Shown here in pieces: positions 52,016-62,000 of a DNA stretch of 64,000 nucleotides. The DNA is taken from positions 3,922,001 through 3,986,000 of the forward strand of contig NZ_CP150203.1 in assembly GCF_037969725.1 (NCBI RefSeq), read 5' to 3'. A program made the translations under genes and the position numbers. A model generated the notes under the pieces. The model did no database searches and was not told where the DNA came from. It saw only the letters and a program-made list of their open reading frames with translations. Source of the stretch: Paenibacillus sp. FSL W8-0426. Lineage in GTDB: Bacteria > Bacillota > Bacilli > Paenibacillales > Paenibacillaceae. The number at the start of each line of letters is the position of its first letter. The stretch's first letter is position 1.

Positions 52016-52519
52016 TTATGAATTCAAATGCACCGTCATGATCGGCTCATCAGAGCCTTTAGGCTTCTGGATGTCATGTATCTCTACATGGTCTACACAT
52101 TCCAGCCCATCCGGAACAATGACCGGACTAATCACTGACAAGCCCGCTGCCTGAATAGCGGAAATATCAAATTCTAATAACAGTTGTCCTTGGTTTACTT
52201 TAGTACCGTTTTCCACATACAGTGTGAATCCATTTCCTTTTAGCGATACCGTTTCAATGCCGACATGGACAAGAATTTGGATACCGCTTTTATGTTCAAT
52301 GATGACTGCATGTTTGCTTTTATCCATGACATGGACAATTTTCCCGTCAAATGGAGCGTAGACCTTTCCCTCCATTGGTTCTATGGCCACTCCCATACCC
52401 ATGTGGCCTCCTGCAAAGGCTGGATCAGGCACCTGTTTCAATGCTAATACTGCGCCTGAAATTGGAGCTGTAATCTTGAGCATATCAATTGTCTTTTTGT
52501 TTTTTCTCCAATGAAACAT
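52016..52519 (-). CDS. PTS glucose-type EIIA protein
   Basis: The product is 167 residues, a single EIIA-Glc domain: ITAPISGAVLALKQVPDPAFAGGHMGMGVAIEP, then the two active histidines in KHAVIIEHKSGIQILVHVGIETVSLKG (phospho-acceptor in LVHVGI near residue 91). RBS GGAGGGAG. It passes phosphate from HPr to the EIIB domain of the neighbouring EIIBC. It is last in the alpha-galactoside operon on the minus strand. Confidence 0.93.
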   Translation of the reverse strand: MFHWRKNKKTIDMLKITAPISGAVLALKQVPDPAFAGGHMGMGVAIEPMEGKVYAPFDGKIVHVMDKSKHAVIIEHKSGIQILVHVGIETVSLKGNGFTLYVENGTKVNQGQLLLEFDISAIQAAGLSVISPVIVPDGLECVDHVEIHDIQKPKGSDEPIMTVHLNS

Positions 52520-52601
52520 GTAAATCTCCCTCCAAATCTACGTATATCTCCTTCGTTTATTGGCAATCGACGCGGCTATTAAGGAACATTCTTCATTTGT
52601 A

Positions 52602-54050
52602 CTATTCTTGTTGAGAGTTAAGTTTAGTCTTTTTTCGATTAATGTTTCCATATATTACTGTGAAGACTGCTCCACAGGATAATGCGATTAAATGTGCGAT
52701 TATATAATTAAGATGCCCATGGTTGTCGGCGGAAGCAATGGCTAATCCCGGAAGAGCCGTGGTTCCAAATCCTATTGCAGTGAGTTTGCTTAAATACACA
52801 TAACCACCAGCAATCGCTCCCCCAATACATCCAGCGATCAGCGGGAATTTATATTTTAAAGTGATCCCAAAAATGGCTGGTTCTGATACGCCAAAGATCA
52901 CAGAGCCAAATGCTGAAATTCCAAGTTCCTTTACTTTCGTATTCTTACGATGTAAAAGGACATATCCTAATACGGCCCCTCCTTGTCCAAATAAGGCAAC
53001 AGACATTAATGGATTTATGAAGTTTCGCCCTGTATCTATAAGAAGCTGTGCTTCCACTGCACCTAAAACATGGTGTAACCCCGTAATGACGATAATTTGT
53101 TGAATACCAGCAAAGAACATATATCCAAAAATGCCCAAGTTTTGTGTACTCCATAATAATGAGGTGGTTACGAATTGAGCTAATTCGCGGCCCAACGGTC
53201 CAATCATTGTGAATAACAATACGCTAGAAACAAATACTGTCAACAAAGGTGCTAAAAACAGTTTGATCATATTAGGTACTTTTTTAATAAAGAATTGGTC
53301 TAATTTGGCAACGACAAAACCCATCATCAAAGCAATGATAATGCCGCCTTGGAATCCAACGAGTTCGATGTTCAACCCTAAAATATTTATGGTTTCAGGC
53401 TGAACGTTGCCTTTAGCGACTTCATAAGCATCTGCTAAGTTCGGGTGAAGCATAATGGCACCAAGCACTAAACCAAGAATAGGTCTGCCGCCATATCTTT
53501 TGGTTGCAGAATATACTACCAATAATGGTAGTATCGTAAATATTCCAGATGATACGATTGATAATAAACGGTTAATCCCTTGCAAAGCTGGGTACATTTC
53601 TACAACCGATTTCTCACCAAATAAACCTTGTTGGCCCAACAAACCTGTAATTCCCATCAATAATGCGGCTGCAAGAATTCCAGGCATAATCTCAATAAAA
53701 ACATCAGATAAAGATTTTATGGCTTTCTGTAAAAAATTCTGCTTTTGTGAAGCCTTTGTCTTTACGTCACTTAGAGACATATTTTCTGTTTCTGTAAGCA
53801 TAGAGAATGCGGCATAAATATCGTTTACTAATCCGGCTCCAAAAATAATTTGAAGTTGATCGCCTGCTATAAAAACCCCTTTGACTAAATTTATATTTTC
53901 CACTTTTGTTAAATCAGCTTTATCGTTGTCATCTAATACGATTCTTAATCGAGTGGCGCAATGTGTGACTCCAGCGATGTTTTCCTTTCCCCCTATGTTC
54001 TTCAAGATGTTTTCAGAAATTTCTCTGTATTGTTTATGCTTATCTTCCAT
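52602..54050 (-). CDS. PTS EIIBC component, sucrose/trehalose type
   Basis: The product is 482 residues starting MEDKHKQYREISENIL; the ATG at 54050 is behind GAGAGGG. The EIIB domain (about 1-85) has the phospho-cysteine in GVTHCATRLRI near residue 33. The EIIC domain has ten membrane segments with ITGLHHVLGAVEAQ and FGVSEPAIFGI, the sugar-site signatures of this family. With a GH36 alpha-galactosidase beside it, it probably imports melibiose, raffinose or a similar alpha-galactoside. Its base composition is more A+T rich than most of the window. Confidence 0.92.
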   Translation of the reverse strand: MEDKHKQYREISENILKNIGGKENIAGVTHCATRLRIVLDDNDKADLTKVENINLVKGVFIAGDQLQIIFGAGLVNDIYAAFSMLTETENMSLSDVKTKASQKQNFLQKAIKSLSDVFIEIMPGILAAALLMGITGLLGQQGLFGEKSVVEMYPALQGINRLLSIVSSGIFTILPLLVVYSATKRYGGRPILGLVLGAIMLHPNLADAYEVAKGNVQPETINILGLNIELVGFQGGIIIALMMGFVVAKLDQFFIKKVPNMIKLFLAPLLTVFVSSVLLFTMIGPLGRELAQFVTTSLLWSTQNLGIFGYMFFAGIQQIIVITGLHHVLGAVEAQLLIDTGRNFINPLMSVALFGQGGAVLGYVLLHRKNTKVKELGISAFGSVIFGVSEPAIFGITLKYKFPLIAGCIGGAIAGGYVYLSKLTAIGFGTTALPGLAIASADNHGHLNYIIAHLIALSCGAVFTVIYGNINRKKTKLNSQQE

Positions 54051-54076
54051 GTCTCTTTTCCCTCTCTCTTGACTGT

Positions 54077-56269
54077 TCAATTAGGATGTTTTGTAAATCT
54101 CCAGAACATACTTAGAAAGTCTTGCTTAATCCTTGGCAATGTGAGCCCTGCATGCATAAGCTCATCTCCACCAAACAGTTCACCAGTCTCGACATTTTTA
54201 TACATAAAATCTGGATTCAACCCTTTAAATTTGATCGTTCGAAGAGATGCAGCCGGTTGCGAAAGCACTTTGAAATAACTCGCGACGACTTCCGATTGAT
54301 CATCGGAAACAAAGTTCCATGCGGCTTCATTTCCATCAAAAGGGCTGAGTATTCTATGAAAACTTCCAAATTGGATAATTGGCCGAATCTCTTTATATAA
54401 AGCAACTTGTTTTTTAATTTCTTCTTTTTCTTGTTCTGTAATGGTTGTAAGGTCCAGCTCATAACCAAAGTTACCAGCCATTGCGACATGTCCTCTTGTT
54501 TCCAACGGGGTTATTCTTCCCACTTGATGATTAGGGACGGTTGAAACGTGGGCTCCCATTGTAATTGGCGGGTAAACCAGACTTGTACCATATTGAATTT
54601 TCAACCGACACATCGCATCGGTATTATCACTCGTCCATGTTTGAGGCATATAGTAAAGCATACCGGCATCAAAACGCCCGCCCCCACTAGAACAACTCTC
54701 AAACAATACATCAGGAAACCTTGATGTGATTGCTTCCATTACTTTATAAAGACCTAACATATATCGGTGAGCGGTTTCACGTTGTCGTTCCGGTGGTAAA
54801 GCAGCTGAACCCAAATCCGTCATATGTCGATTCATATCCCATTTCACATAGGTAATCGGTGCACTTGATAAAACAGAGGACACGGATTCGATGATGTAAT
54901 CGCACACTTCCTCACGGGTTAAATCCAAAACAAGTTGGTTTCGGCCTAGTGTGGGAGGGCGATTTTCAACATGTAAACACCAATCTGGATGTTTTCTATA
55001 TAAATCGCTGTCTATTGAAACCATTTCAGGCTCAAACCACAATCCAAACTCCAGTCCGAGATCACAAATCCGAGTTGCGAGGTCCAGCAATCCATTTGGA
55101 AGTTTACGCTGATCGACAACCCAATCCCCAAGTGAGCTGTTATCGTCGTCTCTTTTTCCGAACCATCCATCGTCCAATACAAGCAGCTCTATACCTGCTT
55201 TTTTTGCTTCCACAGCTATTTCTTCAATTTTCTCCGCATTAAAATCAAAATAAGTAGCTTCCCAATTATTAATTAGTATTGGCCGCAACTTATCTCGGAA
55301 TGTTCCACGACATAATCTTTTACTGTAGAGCTTATGATAGATCCTGGACATATCACCCAACCCATTTGCTGTGTAAGCCATTACAACTTCAGGAGTTTGA
55401 AATAATTCCCCAGGTTCTAACAGCCATGAGAAATCAAAAGGATTAATACCTATGGACACTCTCGTATTGCGATAGGGATCCACTTGAACTTGAGCCGTAA
55501 AATTGCCACTGTAAACGAGGTTAAACGCATATACTTCCCCTTGATCCTCATCAGTTCCTTTTCGTACTAACGATAGAAACGGTGCTTGTTGAGGACTGCT
55601 CGCGCCCCGGCAGCTATCAACCAGTTGAATCCCTGGAACAATGCTGCGCCTCACGATATTTTTTTCATTGTTATGAGCACCATATAATGTAATCAATTCG
55701 TACTCATCATCCCGAAAATCAACACTTGCACTAAGTGCCCGAAGGATCTTCAAGCGTTGTGTTCCTTCATTGTTAAAATGAGCCGACCTTGTGATCACAT
55801 CTAATTCAGGGTACAAACTATAGCATAGTGTCACAGTCAATCCTAACAACTTATCCTCCATGATAAGCTCCAGTGTCTCTGCTTCTTCTTCGTCCTCTAC
55901 ATAAGTAGACGGCAGTCCGTTTAACTTGGGTTTTCCTTTATATGTCCTGTACTCTTTGTAACGAAGATCCGTCAGCGTTGATCCATTATTTAACTGTATT
56001 TGATAAGCCGGTGTTCTAAAATCTCCATTTCCATAGGCTGGATATTCTTGGGGCAGCGTATCGAGTGAAAATGTTCGATCAGAGGCATCCGGGTTAGGCG
56101 AAAATCCTCGATCCATATAAATAATTTTGTTGCTTCCACGATAGGTATTCACTTTTTTTCCCCAATATAAATGAGCTAAATATCCATCACGAACGATCTG
56201 CATTACATAGCTGGAATTTTTCCCTTGTAAATGAAATAACCGTTGATCGCCATTAATGTGGATTGCCAT
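54077..56269 (-). CDS. alpha-galactosidase, glycoside hydrolase family 36
   Basis: The product is 730 residues, the usual size of cytoplasmic GH36 enzymes, starting MAIHINGDQRLF behind AAGGAGG (spacing five). After the N-terminal beta-sandwich, the TIM barrel has NNWEATYFDFNAEKI, LLVLDDGWFG, and the nucleophile Asp in YVKWDMNRH near residue 477; the acid/base Asp is in TSDNTDA near 547. No signal peptide. It releases galactose from melibiose, raffinose or related sugars taken up by the adjacent PTS. Confidence 0.94.
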   Translation of the reverse strand: MAIHINGDQRLFHLQGKNSSYVMQIVRDGYLAHLYWGKKVNTYRGSNKIIYMDRGFSPNPDASDRTFSLDTLPQEYPAYGNGDFRTPAYQIQLNNGSTLTDLRYKEYRTYKGKPKLNGLPSTYVEDEEEAETLELIMEDKLLGLTVTLCYSLYPELDVITRSAHFNNEGTQRLKILRALSASVDFRDDEYELITLYGAHNNEKNIVRRSIVPGIQLVDSCRGASSPQQAPFLSLVRKGTDEDQGEVYAFNLVYSGNFTAQVQVDPYRNTRVSIGINPFDFSWLLEPGELFQTPEVVMAYTANGLGDMSRIYHKLYSKRLCRGTFRDKLRPILINNWEATYFDFNAEKIEEIAVEAKKAGIELLVLDDGWFGKRDDDNSSLGDWVVDQRKLPNGLLDLATRICDLGLEFGLWFEPEMVSIDSDLYRKHPDWCLHVENRPPTLGRNQLVLDLTREEVCDYIIESVSSVLSSAPITYVKWDMNRHMTDLGSAALPPERQRETAHRYMLGLYKVMEAITSRFPDVLFESCSSGGGRFDAGMLYYMPQTWTSDNTDAMCRLKIQYGTSLVYPPITMGAHVSTVPNHQVGRITPLETRGHVAMAGNFGYELDLTTITEQEKEEIKKQVALYKEIRPIIQFGSFHRILSPFDGNEAAWNFVSDDQSEVVASYFKVLSQPAASLRTIKFKGLNPDFMYKNVETGELFGGDELMHAGLTLPRIKQDFLSMFWRFTKHPN

Positions 56270-56587
56270 AGAATCCTCCTTGCATATTATTAAAACTATA
56301 ATTGATAAGGTTTTGGGAATAGATGGAACCAAGCTGTATAAGAAAGAAAAATGTGGAATTACAAATCAGCTTGAATCATCTCACAACGAATACAACGATA
56401 TAACAACGTAATGAAAGATAGCGCTTTAGTTATTGCTTTACCTAGGATTAAACAATGAATTAGTTGCTATACAATAATTAGTATGCTCTTATTCTAATGG
56501 TTTAAATGGACAATGAATATGGAATAATGTAGACTGACTATTAAAGAATGTGATAACTTTTCAGCGTTTTAAAGAGAGGTGACAAGA
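56270..56587. other. gene-free divergent promoter region
   Basis: Very A+T-rich region between the GH36 gene and the AraC gene. A weak cre-like AGATAGCGCTTTAG lies near 56413-56430. No strong palindrome is visible. Confidence 0.4.
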
Positions 56588-57406
56588 ATGGCCGCCAGTT
56601 TCTCCAATCATTCCCGCAATAATCTGGATCTTAATTTGTACACATGCGGTAGAGAAGCTTGTATGGGAGGACACTCTTATGGTCCTGCGATTCGAAGCGG
56701 ATATATGATTCACTATGTATTAAAAGGAAAAGGTGTTTTTAAAGTTAATGACAAAATTTATCACCTCGAACAACAAGAAGCTTTTTTGATAGAGCCGAAC
56801 GTTTTAATTTATTATGAAGCAGATGCTGATGATCCTTGGGAATATATTTGGATTGGTTTTAGTGGAATAAAAGCAAAAGAATATTTGCTTCGAACGAGTT
56901 TATCTATAGATCATCCGATCTTTAGTTTTGATCAAACGCACAATCTGGCTGATTGTATGCATCGTATTCTAAGTCTGACGTCCCTGACTTCGAACAGAGA
57001 CTTTTTATTGACGGCAAAACTTTATGAATTTTTGTATGAATTGTGTGAACTTTACCCGAATATCAAAGTCCCTAGTGAAGTAAAACAACAGAAGTATATT
57101 GAAGATGCATTGCATTTCATTGATCAGAATTATGCACATCATATTACGGTAAATGATGTCGCTAGACACATTTCTATTGATCGTTCCTATTTGCATCGTC
57201 TGTTTAAGCAATACATTCATCAGTCTCCCCAGCAATTTTTACTCCATCTTAGAATTGAAAAAGCATGTTATTTAATGACCAATACTTCACTCAAAATTGG
57301 AGATATCGCCAGGTCGGTCGGATATAACGATGTCCTTTTGTTTTCCAAAAATTTTAAAAAGGCAAAAAACTGCACACCATCAGAATTTAGAAACATGCTG
57401 CTTTAG
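56588..57406 (+). CDS. AraC family regulator of the alpha-galactoside operon
   Basis: The product is 272 residues. The ATG at 56588 lies behind AGAGAGGTG; the GTG at 56579 overlaps that site. The cupin-type sensing domain has GYMIHYVLKGKGVFKVNDKIYHLEQQEAFLIEPN, and the C-terminal pair of helix-turn-helix motifs ITVNDVARHISIDRSYLHRLFKQYIHQSPQQFLLHLRIEKACYLM and KIGDIARSVGYNDVLLFSKNFKKAKNCTPSEFR match MsmR/RafR-type activators of raffinose genes. It is divergent from the GH36-PTS operon and likely activates it. Confidence 0.92.
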   Translation: MAASFSNHSRNNLDLNLYTCGREACMGGHSYGPAIRSGYMIHYVLKGKGVFKVNDKIYHLEQQEAFLIEPNVLIYYEADADDPWEYIWIGFSGIKAKEYLLRTSLSIDHPIFSFDQTHNLADCMHRILSLTSLTSNRDFLLTAKLYEFLYELCELYPNIKVPSEVKQQKYIEDALHFIDQNYAHHITVNDVARHISIDRSYLHRLFKQYIHQSPQQFLLHLRIEKACYLMTNTSLKIGDIARSVGYNDVLLFSKNFKKAKNCTPSEFRNMLL

Positions 57407-57423
57407 AAAGCTGCCTCAAAACG

Positions 57424-57451
57424 AAAAAGTCGCTAATTTAGCGACTTTTCA
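57424..57451. terminator. bidirectional terminator
   Basis: AAAAAGTCGCTAA pairs with TTTAGCGACTTTT, between convergent AraC and flavohemoglobin genes. Confidence 0.8.
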
Positions 57452-57563
57452 TGAAAACTTTCCCAACTAACGCCGATCAAGGACCGGCGCCAGTTCGATA
57501 TTTGTTTTTTTAATGTTACGAAACAGAGTCTTAACCAAATATAACCATCAACGTTTCACGATG

Positions 57564-58784
57564 CTATTCCTCGCCTAACATAGCCAGGGGACTAAATGCT
57601 TCGTAATGGATGTTAGCCTGATGCACACCCCACTCTGTCAACATTCGATACATGGATTCCATAAACGGAATAGAACCACAGATATAGAAATCCGCTTTTT
57701 TGGACGGAACGACGGATTGCAGCCAGTTTAGATCTATTCGTCCGTCTACATCGTAGTTATGTGATTCTCGATCATGCGGAGTCGGAGACGAGTAGCATAC
57801 CAATGACTTCACATTCGGGTGATTCTCCTCCATTTCAAGCAGGTGTTCCCTAAAGGCATGTGTCTTGCTGTTGGCCGTTGCGTGGATAAAGGTTACCTGA
57901 CGATCACGCTGCTCCCTGACAACCGTGTTTAACATACTCAACAAAGGCGTAATTCCGATTCCGCCGCTGATCAAAACAAGGGGTGCGTCTGCAGTCGTTA
58001 AAATGAAATCGCCGGCAGGCGCGGAAAATGGTAAAGCATCGCCGACTTGAACATGGTCATGCAGGTAATTGGATACGATTCCATCCGGGTCGTTATGACT
58101 TGCATCTTCACGCTTCACGGTAATTCGGTAGACATCGTTTCCCGGAGCATCAGACAGACTGTAGTGGCGAATATGAGTATACTTTTCGCCCGGTATGTTT
58201 GCTTTTATCGTCAAATACTGGCCGGCCTTGTACTTGGCAATCGCTAGGCCATCTTGCGGCTTTAAATAAAACGAGGTAACGTCTTCCGTCTCCTTAACCT
58301 TTCGATCTACGATAAAGGTCCGGTCATCGGCCCAACCTCCCGACTGATGCTCGGTCTCCTCATATAAGCTTTGTTCGATCCGAATAAATGCATCCGCAAT
58401 GTAGTTGTAAGCTTTCCCCCAAGCGGTAATAATTTCATCCGTGGCAGCGTCACCCAAAACATCCTGGACAGCTTCGAGCAACGTTTCGCCTACGATGGCA
58501 TACTGCTCGGGTTTGATTCCGATCGCTCGATGTTTCTCCGTAATTCGCCGGATAACAGGAGTCAACGCATCCAGGTTGGTAATATGTTCTCCGGCTGCAT
58601 AAACGACATAACCCAACGCTTCCTGCTGTGTCCCTCTTTTTTGATTCGTCTGATTAAAGATGTTGTTCAGTTCCGGCGCTTTGGTGAATAACCGTTCATA
58701 AAATCGTTTTCCTATTTGAGCACTGTGCTGCTTCAGCACAGGAGCTGTTGATTTGACGATGTCTATTGTTTTTGAATCAAGCAT
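57564..58784 (-). CDS. hmp: flavohemoglobin (nitric oxide dioxygenase)
   Basis: The product is 406 residues starting MLDSKTIDIVKSTAPVLKQH. The globin domain (about 1-140) has the proximal His in GEHITNLDALTPVIRRITEKHRAIGI and the distal Tyr/Gln region KRFYERLF. The FAD domain has RHYSLSDAPG (RxYS) near 205, and the NAD domain has LISGGIGITPLLSML near 270 and the C-terminal HYEAFSPL. It oxidises NO to nitrate with O2 and NADH. It starts at ATG 58784, since AAGGA abuts the upstream ATG. Confidence 0.95.
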   Translation of the reverse strand: MLDSKTIDIVKSTAPVLKQHSAQIGKRFYERLFTKAPELNNIFNQTNQKRGTQQEALGYVVYAAGEHITNLDALTPVIRRITEKHRAIGIKPEQYAIVGETLLEAVQDVLGDAATDEIITAWGKAYNYIADAFIRIEQSLYEETEHQSGGWADDRTFIVDRKVKETEDVTSFYLKPQDGLAIAKYKAGQYLTIKANIPGEKYTHIRHYSLSDAPGNDVYRITVKREDASHNDPDGIVSNYLHDHVQVGDALPFSAPAGDFILTTADAPLVLISGGIGITPLLSMLNTVVREQRDRQVTFIHATANSKTHAFREHLLEMEENHPNVKSLVCYSSPTPHDRESHNYDVDGRIDLNWLQSVVPSKKADFYICGSIPFMESMYRMLTEWGVHQANIHYEAFSPLAMLGEE

Positions 58785-58800
58785 ATCTCGTACCATTCCT

Positions 58801-59004
58801 TCAGCTGGATTTGGGGTTAAACGCTAAAAGCTTCTCCAAACCCATGAAATGGTATACGTCTACGGACAGCGTCATTCTTTTCTTTCCTTCAAACCATTGG
58901 ATGAATGGAGCCAACGCGATATAGCCCCCTACCATCTGATCGGATTGCCGAAAGAGTTCGTTCAGAAATGAACCCACTGACTTGCGTCGGTCAACGGCCG
59001 GGTA
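58801..59004 (-). pseudogene. C-terminal fragment of an unknown gene
   Basis: A frame of 67 codons between an in-frame TAA (59007-59005) and a TGA at 58803-58801 encodes GSFLNELFRQSDQM, GYIALAPFIQWFEGKKRMTLSVDVYHFMGLEKLLAF. It looks coding but has no ribosome site, and its upstream part overlaps the end of the GH32 gene. It may be a leftover C-terminus. The family is not recognised. Confidence 0.35.
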
Positions 59005-62000
59005 TTACATTCCATTTTTGATGCTCATCCTCAAAACGGGGTTCATTCATCACCAGCGTTGTACCATCGTCCGACACGCCGAGCGCACTCCCGTTGTGCA
59101 CGCTTGTAATGCGCATCGTTCCATCATCGTTTTTTGAAATGTTCCAGCGTTGATTAGGGTACCCCAGATACGGGTAAAGCTGGATACGATTCTGCCCAAC
59201 ATCCCAATCCAGCGACAGCCCGTTTATCGTTCGGATCGAATAAGAGCCGAAATCGTCGCCGGTCGGCATAAGGATCCACATCGAGCGCTCGGCTTCATGA
59301 TCCGTCTCGGCTCCCACGTTCACGACCTCGCCTTCCGGGGTTGGAATGGATTGCATGGCAACAGGATATCCTGCATTGCGAATCGTCACGGTCTTCAAGT
59401 CCGCTTTTTTCATATCAAAGGCGTTCACGTTCTGGAAAGACGCACTTCCGCCAAAGGCATGAACACCGAAGTGACCCTCTGCAAACGTGCCATCTTGAAC
59501 GTCCATGATTTGCTTGCCGTCCACATCAACCCGAATACGAGTACCTTCCGCCTGAATTTGGATGCGATAGGTTTGACCACCGCGAATGAATCTTGGAACG
59601 CGGGCAAGTACCTGCCGATTCTCGAAGGCTCCGTTCACTTTATAAAAGAGACGAATCGCCTGCAAGTTGGGATCGATGTTCAGATAATAACCGCTTCGTC
59701 CATCCTCGCTTGCCCGAAACAGAAGAGAACCGGCTCCTCCTTCCGGGTCCAGCTGCATGTCAGCCTCATATCGGAAGTCTCCCGCCGTCTCTTGTGCAAT
59801 ATACTGTGAGTCGCTGCGGTCGCTTCCCTGTATGCCATGGTCCGATACAAACCACTGGGCAGAGGGCCGATCCGCCTGCCAGCCGGATAAATTGGTATGG
59901 AATTCGCCGCCAGTTACCGCGATGGGTATCTTTGCAGAAGCTTTGCCGTTGGCCGTCGAAGCCGTCACCCAAGCTTCTCCCTTGCCTACGGCACGAATCG
60001 TAGCACGCGTCTTGTCAACATAGACAACGTTCACAACTTTAGGATCGCTTACGGTCCATTTCAACGGTTGAGCCCCTTTGCCTGGCCCGCCCTCAACGGA
60101 AGCATAAAGCCTTATGTCCTGTCCAACATTCATCGTTCTTCTCTGCGTATCCGCAACAACCCGCGGATTGGAGGACATGCCCTCCCTCCAGATATTGTTC
60201 ATGGCGTACACATTCATTGAAACGACCTTCACATCTCCACCAAGGCTGTAGAACGCCATCGACCTTCCAGCCGGATCCGGAAAAATGACATCCGAGAAAA
60301 CAACTCTGCCGTCATTGCCGAACACTTCAACGGAAGATTCATCGACAAATATGCGAAGCTTTACTCGGTTCTGCTCAGGTTGTAATGGAGCCTCATGAAC
60401 TTTGGTGAATAAACCAGAGAAACCCGAATCCCCCGAATTGGTGCGATCCACGAACATCATCTGCTTTTCGGCCTTGTAGCCCACTGTCGTTTTTTGCCCT
60501 TCCCTTTGGCGCAGGTGAAAACCAAACTCGGTTACAGAACTGCCTGGCGGAATTTCCAATTCAGCTTCAATTTCGTACGCTCCCGCAGCCAGACCTTGAA
60601 GCAGATTCTGCGATTTCGGTCCAACTCTGAATGGTTGTGCACTGTACAGATTTTGCCGCAGTGCCCGCAGTTCAGCGACGGGCGTTTGCGCCAGACGAAC
60701 TCCTTCATCCGTTGTCCGGAGAGAGACTTCTCTCGGAATCGTCAATTGACCTTTCCAAGGGGCGGTTGGGAAATCAAACGGATAATCCCAATTCGTCATC
60801 CACGCAAGCATCACTTTGCGCTGATCCGGCATGCTCGCGAATGACATCGACGCGTAAAACTCCTTGCCGAATTCCGTTCGCAGTACTTTCCCCGCCGGAT
60901 GATCGTTCAGGAATTTCCCTTCAGCGGTGAGTTCGCCTATAAAATATTCCGCATCCGATCCCTGGGTCTTCGGATTAGCTCCCGTGCTGATCATAAGCAC
61001 CCACTTACGCTGATCCGTTCCGTCTACAGGCAGTTGAATCAGATCAGGACACTCCCATACACCTCCACGAACGTACTCCCCGTATCCGAAGTTATCCGTC
61101 AACGTCCAATCAAGCAGATTGGTTGAGGTAAAAAAACGAATATGGTCCCCGCCCGAAACCACCATGATCCAGCGGTTGTGATCTTCGTCCCGAACTACCT
61201 TCGGGTCACGGAAATCCCAACTGCCCGGGTCTTCGCCATGTTTGCCGGGATTCTCGATGACGATCGGACGGTCTTCAGCGTATTGCCAATTCCGTCCTTG
61301 ATCCGTGCTGTATGCGAGACCGATGCGCTGATTGCCGCCGGGTTTATCCGGATGATAGGATGTGTAATACGCAATCAGGCCTTTTCCGCCGGAATCCGAG
61401 AACAGGCCGGAGGCATTGTGCAGATCGGCAATCGCTGACCCTGACCATACATGACCCAGATCATTCCATGGCAGGGCAATGGGTAAACGCTTCCATTTTA
61501 TAAGATCCGTACTGACGGCATGCGCCCAGGTCCCTCCATCCTGGTGAAACAGGTGATACTCCCCCTCAAAATAGACCAGCCCGTTCGGATCGCTTGCCGA
61601 TCCCCGCATCGGAGAATAATGATATTGGGGGCGGTATTTTTCCGTGTAATACATCGACTCTTCCGTCATATACACGTTCTGAAAATAAGCCGAGCCTTGT
61701 TCAACAACCAGTCCGGCATATCCATCAGCATAGCTTGAATCCGTGACTTCAATCGCCGGAGCCGCGTATCCATCCACATACACCTTGATCAGACTGCCGA
61801 AGACGACCGCTTCGATATGATGTCTTGCTCCCGGTTGACTTGGGTACTTGCGATCCGAGCTCGCGAGCACCGTACCATCGGCTTTTCGAAGCTGCACGCG
61901 AGCTTCGTCCCCTTCCCTGATGAGGGCCGCTTCATATCCCTCTGTCCCGTCCGCATTTGATCTGAATAACAATGCCGCGGAGGACGTCGTGGCTGCCAGA

